A stretch of DNA of 62,526 nt from an uncultured Eubacteriales bacterium (GTDB lineage Bacteria > Bacillota > Clostridia > Lachnospirales > Lachnospiraceae), in NCBI GenBank assembly GCA_900316115.1, contig ONBN01000033.1:1-62526 (forward strand), read 5' to 3'. The notes below the pieces were generated by a model. That model had not been told where the DNA came from. It ran no database searches and saw only the letters and a list, made by a program, of their open reading frames with translations. Positions 46,647 through 55,441 of this stretch are shown piece by piece. Position 1 is the first letter of the stretch, and every line of letters starts with the position of its first letter. The position numbers and the translations under genes are program-made.

Positions 46647-47441
46647 TCAGTGTTTTTGCACCTTCTTTTCAAAAAGGTTTAAGATTCCATATAAAAGCAT
46701 TGCAATGATCATCAGGATCACAATGGACATTAGGACCCAGGTAAGCTTAAAGGTCTGGCTTCCATAGATGATCAGGTATCCAAGCCCCTGTCTGGCACCG
46801 ATAAATTCCCCGATGATCACCCCTACCAGGCAGAGTCCGATATTTACCTTCATATTACTGAGGATCGTAGGCACTGAAGAAGGAAGGATGATCTTAAATA
46901 ACTCATCCATCCTTCCTCCACCAAGTGTGCGGATCAGCTTCAGCTTTTCATGGCTGATTTCCGTAAAGCCTGTGTAAAGGTTCAGGATACAGCCAAAGAT
47001 GGCAACAGAGATACCGGACACGATAATGGTTTTCTGATTTGCGCCCAGCCACACGATAAGAAGTGGGGCAAGGGCAGATTTTGGCAGACTGTTCAGAACC
47101 ACCAGGTAAGGCTCCAGAACCTTGGAGACTTTTGGAAAAAGCCACAGGATCACTGCACTTAGGATTCCCAGGATCATTACAAGCAAAAAGCTGACCAGGG
47201 TTTCTGTGAGGGTGATTTGGATGTGCGCTGTGAGAGACTGTTCTTTCAGCATTTTTATAAAGGTTTCCAGGATCAGGGAGGGACTGGAAAAAATAAAGGA
47301 GTCGATCCACTGTTTCCTGGAAGCAATTTCCCAGAGAAGCAGGAAAAAAACAAGAAGCAGGAGCCTGGATATACAGATCAGGATCCTGTCTCTTTTTAAG
47401 CGGAAAAGATATTGCTGTTGTCTGGAAGAGTGATTAACCAT
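46647..47441 (-). CDS. NitT/TauT-type ABC transporter permease
   Basis: The 264-residue permease resembles SsuC/ThiX. It has about six membrane segments from ICISRLLLLVFFLLLWEIA on, and the family loop KLIRTLGGGRMDELFKIILP (near residue 168) that contacts the ATPase. It overlaps the ATPase gene by 8 nt. The substrate could be a sulfonate, nitrate, or a thiamine or riboflavin precursor; no binding protein is encoded beside the pair, and no riboswitch is visible upstream. Confidence 0.85.
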   Translation of the reverse strand: MVNHSSRQQQYLFRLKRDRILICISRLLLLVFFLLLWEIASRKQWIDSFIFSSPSLILETFIKMLKEQSLTAHIQITLTETLVSFLLVMILGILSAVILWLFPKVSKVLEPYLVVLNSLPKSALAPLLIVWLGANQKTIIVSGISVAIFGCILNLYTGFTEISHEKLKLIRTLGGGRMDELFKIILPSSVPTILSNMKVNIGLCLVGVIIGEFIGARQGLGYLIIYGSQTFKLTWVLMSIVILMIIAMLLYGILNLFEKKVQKH

Positions 47442-48201
47442 CCTGATTCAGCTCCTTCCATATAAGATTAAAATAATATTTAAAAAGTGGGGCATTTCTG
47501 GATATCATAGGCGTTCGCTCGGGCAGTTCAAGTTCAATAGGAATGATTCTTTTTACAGTGGCTGGCCTGCTGGAAAGGATCACTACCCGGTCAGCCATAC
47601 TGATGGCTTCCCCGATATCATGAGTAACTAAGATCGCCGGCTTATGTTCTTTTTTCAGGATTTTTCCAATATCATCACTTACATTCAGCCGTGTCTGGTA
47701 ATCCAAAGCAGAAAAAGGCTCGTCAAGGAGCAGAAGCTCCGGCTCCAGCAGCAGGGTACGGATAAGGGCAGCACGCTGGCGCATACCCCCGGACAACTGG
47801 GAAGGCCTTGCGTTTCTGAATTTGTCCAGACCGTAAGTTACCAGCATCTGTTCTGCCTGCTCTTTTTTGGAAGGAGTAAGCTGGTGACGGATCTCCAGTC
47901 CAAGAGTAATATTCCGGTATATGGATCTCCATTCCAGAAGATGGTCCTTCTGAAGCATATATCCGATCCGTGTATTTGGGGTTCCCACAGGCTGCCCGCC
48001 CATGCAGATCCTTCCCTTTTCCGGCGTTAAAAGGCCGCTGATCAGATTCAGAAGTGTGGATTTTCCGCAGCCTGAAGGGCCTGCAATAGCAAGAAATTCA
48101 CCAGGCATCAGGTCAAAGGATATATTGGAAAGGGCAGGTGTTTCCCCTGAAAGACTGTGGTAGGAGAGACTTACGTCCCTGACTTCCAGTAGTGGCTTCA
48201 T
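47434..48201 (-). CDS. NitT/TauT-type ABC transporter ATP-binding protein
   Basis: I chose ATG 48201 (MKPLLEVRDVSLSY), with GGAGG 8 nt upstream; a 35-residue upstream extension is not conserved. The 255-residue ATPase has Walker A GPSGCGKSTLL, signature LSGGMRQRAAL, Walker B LLLDEPFSALD and the switch His in LVTHDIGEA. It lies upstream of its permease in a two-gene transporter without a binding protein. It is divergent from the YbhN-type gene. Confidence 0.88.
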   Translation of the reverse strand: MKPLLEVRDVSLSYHSLSGETPALSNISFDLMPGEFLAIAGPSGCGKSTLLNLISGLLTPEKGRICMGGQPVGTPNTRIGYMLQKDHLLEWRSIYRNITLGLEIRHQLTPSKKEQAEQMLVTYGLDKFRNARPSQLSGGMRQRAALIRTLLLEPELLLLDEPFSALDYQTRLNVSDDIGKILKKEHKPAILVTHDIGEAISMADRVVILSSRPATVKRIIPIELELPERTPMISRNAPLFKYYFNLIWKELNQDG

Positions 48202-48299
48202 TAATTTTGCCTCCAATTTAATATATTTTATCATATGCTTTTGTAAGAAATTATGATATAATGCAGAGAAAAGGAATTTTAAATGAAAGAGATAATCTA

Positions 48300-49349
48300 A
48301 TGTCAAGTAAAAGAAAAACGATTTTTAATCTGGTATTTTTAGTTGTTGTTTTTGTACTGACCATTCATTTCGTGTTTCAGGGAGAGGATATCGGCGATAT
48401 CCTCCAGGCAGTGCGTGAAGCTAACTGGCGGTATCTGCTGTGGGGATTGGTCTGCGTAGTTCTTTTTATTCTTGGAGAATCAATGATTATTTTCTATATG
48501 ATGCGTACATTGGGAGCAAAGGTGAAGATGGGGCATTGTGCCCTGTATTCTTTTGTGGGCTTCTTTTTCAGCTGTATTACTCCGTCTGCGTCCGGAGGAC
48601 AGCCCATGCAGATCTACTTCATGAAGAAGGACAAAATGCCCATACCTGTGACTACCCTGGTGTTGATGATCGTTACCATTACATATAAGGCAGTGCTTGT
48701 GCTGATCGGTGTGGTGGCAGCCATATTTGGCAGTGGTTTCCTTAGAGGGTATCTGGGAGATTACATGTGGGTCTTTTATCTGGGACTTGGGCTTAACATT
48801 TTCTGTGTTACCCTGATGCTGGTCCTGGTATTTGCCCCTGGCCTTGCAAAATGTCTGATGGTTAAGGGCCTGAAGCTTCTGGAGCATGTAAAGTTCCTTA
48901 AGAAAAAGGAAAGCCGCCTGAAAAAGCTGGAGGAGTCCATGGATCAGTACCATGCGACAGCTGCTTTCTGGGCAAGCCATAAAAGGATCATCCTGAATGT
49001 ATTTCTTATTACACTGGTTCAACGATGTATTTTGTTTACGATCACTTATTGGGTGTACCGTTCCCTGGGACTTCACTCAGAGAGCTTTTTCGTGATCACA
49101 CTGCTGCAATCCATGATATCCGTGTCAGTGGATATGCTTCCACTGCCAGGCGGTATGGGGATCAGTGAGACACTTTACATCCGCATGTTTGAACCGGTGT
49201 TTGGCGATCTGCTTCTGCCGTCCATGCTGCTTAGCAGAGGATTGTCTTATTACGGACAGATGCTGATCAGTGCTATAATGACCTGTGTTGCGTATTTTGT
49301 GATACGGGATGATACACAAACAGAAAAAAAGGAGAAAAGCGTATGTTAG
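48300..49349 (+). CDS. YbhN/MprF-type membrane protein (lysylphosphatidylglycerol synthase TM region family)
   Basis: The 349-residue protein starts at ATG 48300 (MSSKRKTIFNLVF) and has about eight membrane segments. Family motifs are seen in SFVGFFFSCITPSASGGQPMQ (near residue 90) and LPLPGGMGISETLY (near residue 285), as in the flippase half of MprF and in the YbhN family. It lacks the aminoacyl-transfer domain, so it probably moves or flips a lipid or lipid-linked sugar. It overlaps pssA by 7 nt, which ties it to phosphatidylethanolamine synthesis. Confidence 0.82.
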   Translation: MSSKRKTIFNLVFLVVVFVLTIHFVFQGEDIGDILQAVREANWRYLLWGLVCVVLFILGESMIIFYMMRTLGAKVKMGHCALYSFVGFFFSCITPSASGGQPMQIYFMKKDKMPIPVTTLVLMIVTITYKAVLVLIGVVAAIFGSGFLRGYLGDYMWVFYLGLGLNIFCVTLMLVLVFAPGLAKCLMVKGLKLLEHVKFLKKKESRLKKLEESMDQYHATAAFWASHKRIILNVFLITLVQRCILFTITYWVYRSLGLHSESFFVITLLQSMISVSVDMLPLPGGMGISETLYIRMFEPVFGDLLLPSMLLSRGLSYYGQMLISAIMTCVAYFVIRDDTQTEKKEKSVC

Positions 49350-49960
49350 GTTTTTATGATTATACAGTTGTTCTGACTTATATAAGTCTGGGGATTTCCA
49401 TTGTAGGTATGACAAGGGCACTGGAGGGAGACTTTAAGGTAGCCATTCTGTGTCTTGCCCTGTCCGGGCTTTGTGACATGTTTGACGGTAAGATCGCCCG
49501 TACCAAGAAAGATCGTACCGAAGATGAGAAGAAGTTTGGTATCCAGATCGATTCTCTGTGTGACGTGGTCTGTTTTGGAGTATTTCCGATCATGATCTGC
49601 TACTGCCTGGGCATGAGAGGGGCTGTCAGTGTGATCATCCTTGCACTTTATGGTATGGCTTCCGTGATCCGCCTTGCGTTTTTTAATGTAATGGAAGAGA
49701 AGCGCCAGAATGAAACAGCAGAGACCAGGAAATATTATCAGGGACTGCCTATCACATCCATGGCGATCATTCTGCCATTTCTGTATCTGTTAAGAAGGTA
49801 CTGTGGCAGACATTTCCTTCTGGTGATCAATGTGGCAGTAGTGATCGTAGGTGTGCTGTTTATCAGCGACATTAAGGTGAAAAAGCCTCAGAATCCAATG
49901 ATCATCCTGCTGGTTGCGCTGGTAGCCATTGCACTTGCGTTAATGTTCCATTTGTTATAA
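49343..49960 (+). CDS. pssA: CDP-diacylglycerol-serine O-phosphatidyltransferase
   Basis: PssA joins serine to CDP-diacylglycerol to form phosphatidylserine in the membrane. The 205-residue protein has the CDP-alcohol transferase signature spread over residues ~48-80: the first Asp and DG in CDMFDGKIAR, then IDSLCDVVCFG with the two further Asp. Multiple membrane segments follow. It starts at ATG 49343 behind AAGGAG, inside the end of the preceding gene. psd follows, so both steps to phosphatidylethanolamine are here. Confidence 0.93.
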   Translation: MLGFYDYTVVLTYISLGISIVGMTRALEGDFKVAILCLALSGLCDMFDGKIARTKKDRTEDEKKFGIQIDSLCDVVCFGVFPIMICYCLGMRGAVSVIILALYGMASVIRLAFFNVMEEKRQNETAETRKYYQGLPITSMAIILPFLYLLRRYCGRHFLLVINVAVVIVGVLFISDIKVKKPQNPMIILLVALVAIALALMFHLL

Positions 49961-50028
49961 AGAGGATTGCCTGGATAATCATTTTTTATGTTACATAATG
50001 ATTTTATTATAAAAGGTGTAAGATACGA

Positions 50029-50922
50029 ATGAATTATATAGACAGAAAAGGAAATATCACAATTGAAGAAAACAGACAGGACAGACTTCTTCATTTCCTG
50101 TATAATGACCGGGGGGGCAGACTTTGTCTGAAGCTGCTGGTGCGTCCTTTCATTTCAAAGGCAGCAGGTGTTTTCCTGAACAGCCCTCTGTCAGCAGGGA
50201 TGGTTCCAGGGTTTGTGGAGAAGAACCATATTGACCTGTCTGTATATACAAAGCAGAGATTTCGCTCTTATAATGATTTTTTTACCAGAAGGATCAAGCC
50301 TGGAGAACGTCCCATAGCAGAAGGAGAGAATCTTCTGATCAGCCCCTGCGATGGGAAGGCAACTGTGTGCAGGATCGGGGAAGATACCAGATTCTATATA
50401 AAGGATACGTTGTATACAGCTGCACAGCTTCTCAGAAGTGAGAGACTGGCAGACCATTATAAAGGCGGATATGCAGTGATCCTCCGTCTGACGGTAGATG
50501 ATTACCATCATTACGGTTATGTGGCAGATGGACAGAAGTCTGAGAATGTTACACTGCCAGGGATCTATCATACTGTTAATCCAGCAGCCAATGATGTATT
50601 TCCCATATATCGTGAGAATGCAAGAGAATACACCCTGATCCGTACCCGGAAATTCGGTACCATTATGATGATGGAAGTAGGTGCCATGATGGTTGGGAAG
50701 ATCACAAATCTTCAAAAAGATGCCTGCCAGGTAACAAAAGGAGCAGAGAAAGGCTACTTTGAGTTTGGCGGCTCCACCATTATCCTGTTTCTGCAGCATG
50801 GCAAGGTACGGCTGGACAGTGATCTGCTGGAGAATACAGAGGCAGGTTATGAAACGATTGTAAGGATGGGTGAAAGAATTGGCGAATGTAAATTACCAAA
50901 AAGAACTGGAAAAACTGATTAA
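50029..50922 (+). CDS. psd: Phosphatidylserine decarboxylase
   Basis: Psd turns phosphatidylserine into phosphatidylethanolamine. The 297-residue proenzyme cuts itself to form a pyruvoyl group; the site is the GS in FGGSTIILFL (near residue 246), with the catalytic DDYHHYGYVADG segment (near residue 160) and FFTRRIKPGERPI. It starts at ATG 50029, with a weak ribosome site. It overlaps queH by 53 nt. Confidence 0.93.
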   Translation: MNYIDRKGNITIEENRQDRLLHFLYNDRGGRLCLKLLVRPFISKAAGVFLNSPLSAGMVPGFVEKNHIDLSVYTKQRFRSYNDFFTRRIKPGERPIAEGENLLISPCDGKATVCRIGEDTRFYIKDTLYTAAQLLRSERLADHYKGGYAVILRLTVDDYHHYGYVADGQKSENVTLPGIYHTVNPAANDVFPIYRENAREYTLIRTRKFGTIMMMEVGAMMVGKITNLQKDACQVTKGAEKGYFEFGGSTIILFLQHGKVRLDSDLLENTEAGYETIVRMGERIGECKLPKRTGKTD

Positions 50923-51505
50923 AAAAGAACAGGAGCAGGGACATGTGCCAAGGCTGTTTTTACATGCCTGCTGTGCCCCCTGCAGCAGTTATGTACTGGA
51001 ATATCTTTCACAGTATTTCAGGATCACTGTTTTTTTCTATAATCCAAACATTGCGCCTGCAGAAGAGTATGCCAAACGTGTGACAGAGATCCGCAGGCTG
51101 ATACAAGAGATGAAATTTGAGCATCCTGTGGATATTCTCGAAGGAGAATACTGTCCGCAGGATTTTTATGATATGGCAAAGGGACTTGAGAATGTTCCGG
51201 AGGGGGGCGAGCGGTGCTTCCGCTGTTACAGGCTTCGGATGGAGCAGGCAGCACGCCTTGCAAAAGAAGGAGGATATGATTATTTCACAACCACTCTTTC
51301 TATCAGTCCCCTGAAAAACGCAGCAAAGATCAATGAGATCGGAGAAGAACTGGGAGAGATCTATCAGGTATCCCATCTGCCGTCAGACTTCAAGAAAAAG
51401 GATGGCTATAAGCGGTCTATTGAACTTTCCAGGGAATACGGGCTGTACAGGCAGAATTACTGTGGATGCGTGTATTCCAGGAGATCAGAGGAAGAAGTAA
51501 AGTGA
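50870..51505 (+). CDS. queH: Epoxyqueuosine reductase QueH
   Basis: QueH (DUF208) reduces epoxyqueuosine to queuosine in tRNA, replacing the cobalamin enzyme QueG. The 211-residue protein has the characteristic cysteines: LHACCAPCSSYVL (near residue 31), CFRCYRLRM and YCGCVYS, which bind an Fe-S cluster and a second iron site. The start is GTG 50870 inside psd; the ribosome site AAGGATGG is close and the start is therefore less certain. Together with tgt at 11346 it supports queuosine formation in this organism. Confidence 0.92.
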   Translation: MKELANVNYQKELEKLIKKEQEQGHVPRLFLHACCAPCSSYVLEYLSQYFRITVFFYNPNIAPAEEYAKRVTEIRRLIQEMKFEHPVDILEGEYCPQDFYDMAKGLENVPEGGERCFRCYRLRMEQAARLAKEGGYDYFTTTLSISPLKNAAKINEIGEELGEIYQVSHLPSDFKKKDGYKRSIELSREYGLYRQNYCGCVYSRRSEEEVK

Positions 51506-51546
51506 TGTAACTTTAAGGGTACTGCATAGTTACACAGTAACTTGTT

Positions 51547-51576
51547 TTTACAAATACTTTCCAGACAGGATAAAAT
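51547..51576 (+). promoter_or_regulatory. Probable promoter for argH
   Basis: TTTACA (51547-51552) and TAAAAT (51571-51576) are spaced by 18 nt. Just upstream, AGTTAC/GTAACT (51528-51542) forms a small palindrome that may end the queH transcript or bind a regulator. Confidence 0.5.
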
Positions 51577-51624
51577 GTGATAAACTGTCATAGAAAATTA
51601 TAATGGTCCATCATTCAGTGACTT

Positions 51625-52983
51625 TTGAGATGCTGGATCATTACGAAAAATAAAAAAGAATTTAATGCATCAATTTCTTTTGACCAGAAGTTTTATGAAC
51701 AGGATATCAGAGGCAGCATGGCCCATGTGGAGATGCTGGCAAAGCAGGGGATCCTTACTGCAGAAGAAAAGGACAAGATCATGGAAGGGCTTGGCAGCAT
51801 TATGGAAGATGTAAAGGCCGGAAGGCTTGCCATTACTTCCGAGTATGAGGATATCCACAGCTTTGTGGAGGCCAATCTGATCGATCGTGTAGGTGATGCC
51901 GGCAAGAAGCTTCATACAGGCAGGAGCCGTAATGACCAGGTAGCCCTGGATATGAAGCTTTATGTAAGAGATGAGATCGATGCTATTGATCGTGAGGTGA
52001 AGGATCTTCTGAAGGCTCTCCTTAAGATCATGGAGGGTAATGTACAGACCTGGATGCCAGGTTTTACCCATCTTCAGAAAGCACAGCCGGTTACACTTGC
52101 ACACCACATTGGCGCATATTTTGAAATGTTCCGGAGAGACAGAGGACGTCTTATGGACATTCGCAAAAGGATGAATACATGCCCGTTAGGAGCAGGAGCA
52201 CTTGCAGGTACTACCTATCCTCTTGACAGAGCTTATACAGCACAGCTGCTTGGATTTGATGAGCCTACAAGGAATAGTATGGATTCTGTTTCAGACAGGG
52301 ATTATGTGATCGAGCTTTTATCAGCCCTTTCTACCATCATGATGCATCTCAGCCGTTTTTCAGAGGAGATCATCATGTGGAACTCCAATGAATACCAGTT
52401 TGTGGAGATTGATGATGCTTACAGTACAGGAAGCAGTATCATGCCACAGAAGAAGAATCCGGATATTGCAGAACTTGTACGTGGAAAGACAGGCCGTGTA
52501 TACGGTGCTCTTATGTCTATCCTTACCACTATGAAGGGGATTCCCCTTGCATACAATAAAGACATGCAGGAGGACAAGGAACTGACCTTTGATGCCATTG
52601 ATACAGTAAAGGGATGCCTGGCATTGTTTACCGGTATGGTATCTACCATGGAGTTTAAGAAGGACAATATGGAAGCAAGTGCAAAGAACGGCTTTACCAA
52701 TGCTACAGATGCAGCAGATTACCTTGTGAACCATGGTGTTCCTTTCAGGGATGCTCACGGTATTGTTGGTCAGCTTGTTCTGAAGTGCATTGAGCTTGGC
52801 ACTTCTCTGGATCATCTGCCACTTGCTGAGTATCAGGCGATCAGTCCTGTATTCCAGGAAGATATTTACCAGGCCGTAAGCATGAAGACCTGTGTGGAGA
52901 AGCGTACCACTTACGGAGCGCCAGGACCAGAGGTTATGCGCCAGGTGATCCGGGAAAATAAAAAATACCTGGAAGAGAATTAA
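51625..52983 (+). CDS. argH: Argininosuccinate lyase with an abnormal N-terminus
   Basis: ArgH splits argininosuccinate into arginine and fumarate. From EFNASISFDQKFYEQDIRGS on the protein is normal, with TGRSRNDQVALD, the catalytic-Ser loop GSSIMPQKKNPD and KAQPVTLAHH. Before that, homologues have an LWGGRFTK-type start, but here the frame reads MRCWIITKNKK from a TTG at 51625 without a ribosome site. ATG 51631 opens another frame (MLDHYEK) and stops at once. A deletion across the true start is likely, so expression or activity may be lost. The listed start is only the furthest in-frame candidate. Confidence 0.8.
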   Translation: MRCWIITKNKKEFNASISFDQKFYEQDIRGSMAHVEMLAKQGILTAEEKDKIMEGLGSIMEDVKAGRLAITSEYEDIHSFVEANLIDRVGDAGKKLHTGRSRNDQVALDMKLYVRDEIDAIDREVKDLLKALLKIMEGNVQTWMPGFTHLQKAQPVTLAHHIGAYFEMFRRDRGRLMDIRKRMNTCPLGAGALAGTTYPLDRAYTAQLLGFDEPTRNSMDSVSDRDYVIELLSALSTIMMHLSRFSEEIIMWNSNEYQFVEIDDAYSTGSSIMPQKKNPDIAELVRGKTGRVYGALMSILTTMKGIPLAYNKDMQEDKELTFDAIDTVKGCLALFTGMVSTMEFKKDNMEASAKNGFTNATDAADYLVNHGVPFRDAHGIVGQLVLKCIELGTSLDHLPLAEYQAISPVFQEDIYQAVSMKTCVEKRTTYGAPGPEVMRQVIRENKKYLEEN

Positions 52984-53009
52984 TAACAGCATTAATGACA
53001 AAAAAAGAC

Positions 53010-53038
53010 TTGCTTTTTTGTGAAATATGTTATAGTAT
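53010..53038 (+). promoter_or_regulatory. Probable promoter for asd
   Basis: TTGCTT (53010-53015) and TAGTAT (53033-53038) are spaced by 17 nt, about 80 nt upstream of asd. Confidence 0.55.
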
Positions 53039-53119
53039 TTGATGAAAAGACAAATGTACGTGAAATAAAGACATCCAAAGGAGATGTGTGCGTGCAAAAA
53101 ACACTGAGGAGATCATATT

Positions 53120-54205
53120 ATGAGTGAAAAATTAAGAGTTGGTATTTTAGGAGCAACAGGAATGGTAGGACAGAGATTTATTTCTCTGCTTGAGAATCAT
53201 CCATGGTTTCAGGTAGTAACAGTAGCTGCCAGCCCGAGAAGCGCAGGCAAGACATATGAGGAAGCAGTAGGCGGCCGCTGGAAAATGGATACACCAATGC
53301 CGGAAGCTGTAAAGAACCTGGTTGTTATGAATGTAAACGAGGTTGAGAAGGTTGCTTCTACTGTAGATTTCGTATTTTCTGCTGTTGACATGACAAAAGA
53401 AGAGATCAAAGCCATTGAGGAAGAGTATGCAAAAACAGAGACACCGGTTGTTTCCAACAACAGTGCACACAGATGGACACCGGATGTACCTATGGTTATC
53501 CCGGAGATCAACCCAGAGCATTTTGAAGTGATCAAGCATCAGAAAGAGCGTCTTGGTACAAAGAGAGGATTTATCGCAGTAAAACCAAACTGCTCTATCC
53601 AGAGTTATGCACCTGTTCTTACTGCATGGAAGGAATTTGAGCCATACGAAGTAGTAGCTACTACTTATCAGGCTATTTCCGGTGCTGGTAAAACATTCAA
53701 AGACTGGCCAGAGATGGAACACAACATTATTCCGTATATCGGCGGTGAGGAAGAAAAGAGTGAGAAAGAGCCGCTTCGTATCTGGGGAACTATCCAGAAT
53801 GGTGAGATCGTACCTGCTACAGAGCCGGTGATCACCTGCCAGTGTGTACGTGTGCCGATCCTGAACGGCCATACAGCAGCTGTTTTTGTTAAATTCAGAA
53901 AGAAACCAACCAAAGAGCAGCTGATCAAAGCATTAAGAGAGTTCAAAGGCATTCCGCAGGAGCTTCAGCTTCCAAGTGCACCGAAGCAGTTCATCCAGTA
54001 CCTGGAAGAGGACAACCGTCCACAGGTTACTGCAGATGTAGATTTTGAGCATGGTATGGGCGTTTCCGTTGGACGTCTTCGTGAGGACACTGTATATGAC
54101 TGGAAATTTATCGGACTGTCCCACAATACAGTAAGAGGTGCAGCAGGCGGTGCTGTTCTTTGTGCTGAGACTCTGAAAGCAAAGGGTTATATCCAGGCAA
54201 AATAA
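53120..54205 (+). CDS. asd: Aspartate-semialdehyde dehydrogenase
   Basis: Asd reduces aspartyl phosphate to the semialdehyde on the way to lysine, methionine, threonine and diaminopimelate. The 361-residue protein shows GILGATGMVGQRFISLL, the active-site Cys in KPNCSIQSYAPVL (near residue 155), YQAISGAGKTF and the His in NGHTAAVFVKF. It is of the archaeal/fungal-like long form. It starts at ATG 53120 behind GAGGAGATC and ends 15 nt before selD. Confidence 0.95.
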   Translation: MSEKLRVGILGATGMVGQRFISLLENHPWFQVVTVAASPRSAGKTYEEAVGGRWKMDTPMPEAVKNLVVMNVNEVEKVASTVDFVFSAVDMTKEEIKAIEEEYAKTETPVVSNNSAHRWTPDVPMVIPEINPEHFEVIKHQKERLGTKRGFIAVKPNCSIQSYAPVLTAWKEFEPYEVVATTYQAISGAGKTFKDWPEMEHNIIPYIGGEEEKSEKEPLRIWGTIQNGEIVPATEPVITCQCVRVPILNGHTAAVFVKFRKKPTKEQLIKALREFKGIPQELQLPSAPKQFIQYLEEDNRPQVTADVDFEHGMGVSVGRLREDTVYDWKFIGLSHNTVRGAAGGAVLCAETLKAKGYIQAK

Positions 54206-54220
54206 AAAGGAGGTGGCGAT

Positions 54221-55270
54221 TTGGACCAGAGAGAGAAGATCCGGCTGACTACTCTTTCCCATACATCTGGGTGAGCGGCCAAATTAGGTCCGGGGACCCT
54301 TGCTCAGGTTCTGAGCAAGCTGCCGAAGTTTTATGATACAAATCTTCTGGTAGGCACAGAAACATCAGATGATGCGGCTGTTTACCAGATCAACCGGGAT
54401 CTGGCGATGATACAGACTGTGGACTTTTTCACGCCTGTTGTAGATGATCCCTATACCTTTGGACAGATCGCTGCTGCCAATGCATTAAGCGATGTGTATG
54501 CCATGGGCGGAGAGCCAAAACTGGCTCTGAATATTGCTGCTTTTCCAGGCTGTCTTTCTCCGGATATCCTTGGGGATATTATGAGAGGAGGAGCAGACAA
54601 AGTAAAAGAAGCAGGTGCTGTTCTTGCAGGTGGACATACCATTCAGGATGATGAGCCTAAGTACGGATTATGCGTGACAGGATTTGTACATCCGGATCAT
54701 TTATGGAAGAATGCAGGCGCTTTGGAGGGGGATCGTCTGATCCTTACAAAGCCTCTTGGAACCGGTATCTTGACTACAGCTTTAAAGGCTGATTTCTTAA
54801 GCCAGGAGGAAAGTCAGGGAGTGATCCAGGTAATGAGCTGGCTGAACAAATATGCCAGGGACGCAGTGGCAGATCTGGAGATCCATGCATGTACGGATAT
54901 TACCGGGTTTGGCCTTGCAGGTCATTGTCTTGAGATGGCGCAGGGCAGTGGAGTAAGCCTTTGTATAGATCCGCTGGCAGTGCCAGTACAGAAAGGTGCC
55001 CTGGAATATGCTTCCATGGGAATGGTACCGGCAGGTGCTTACCGGAATAAAGAGTTTGTGAAAGACAGATGCAGCTGGGGCGATACAGCTTCGGAGCTTA
55101 TTGATGTACTTTGCGATCCCCAAACATCCGGTGGACTTCTTCTTGCAGTATCTGAGAAGGATTCTTTGGAAGCTGTGAAAAGATTGTCAAGTCTTCAATT
55201 TCCAGGTGCGATAATTGGCAAGGCAATTCCCAGGAAAGATGCTGATTTGCTGTTTATGAGAGAAAAATAA
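54221..55270 (+). CDS. selD: Selenide, water dikinase, itself a selenoprotein (Sec18)
   Basis: SelD makes selenophosphate from selenide and ATP. The frame opens at TTG 54221, 7 nt after AAGGAGG, reads MDQREKIRLTTLSHTSG, meets TGA at 54272 (codon 18), and continues AAKLGPGTLAQVLSKLP into the rest of the protein. The TGA stands where other SelD proteins have Cys or Sec, followed by the essential Lys, so it is read as selenocysteine. A hairpin follows at once. Further motifs are TSDDAAVY, DVYAMGGEPKLALN and GGHTIQDDEPKYG. The product has 349 residues. A start at ATG 54407 would lose the active site. Confidence 0.93.
54272..54306 (+). promoter_or_regulatory. Probable bacterial SECIS element in selD
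   Basis: Starting at the UGA (54272-54274), GAGC (54273-54276) can pair with GCTC (54302-54305), and an apical stem GGTC/GACC (54287-54290, 54295-54298) carries a CGGG loop. The position, about 13 nt after the UGA, suits SelB binding. Confidence 0.65.
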
Positions 55271-55333
55271 CAGGTATTATTATAAACCATAAAAGCCCTG
55301 AATAGGTTATTGGTAATTATTTCTCAAAGTCTA

Positions 55334-55362
55334 TTGTGAAAAAAACATCAAAGTGCTATAAT
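55334..55362 (+). promoter_or_regulatory. Promoter for the formate/nitrite-type channel
   Basis: TTGTGA (55334-55339) and a perfect TATAAT (55357-55362) are spaced by 17 nt, about 80 nt upstream of the start. Confidence 0.65.
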
Positions 55363-55441
55363 ATACGGGTAGTAAAAATTAGCGACTGTAAAAATACTAT
55401 TGCAGTTGCAAAAATTTCATAAACCAGCGGAGGTGTTTTTT

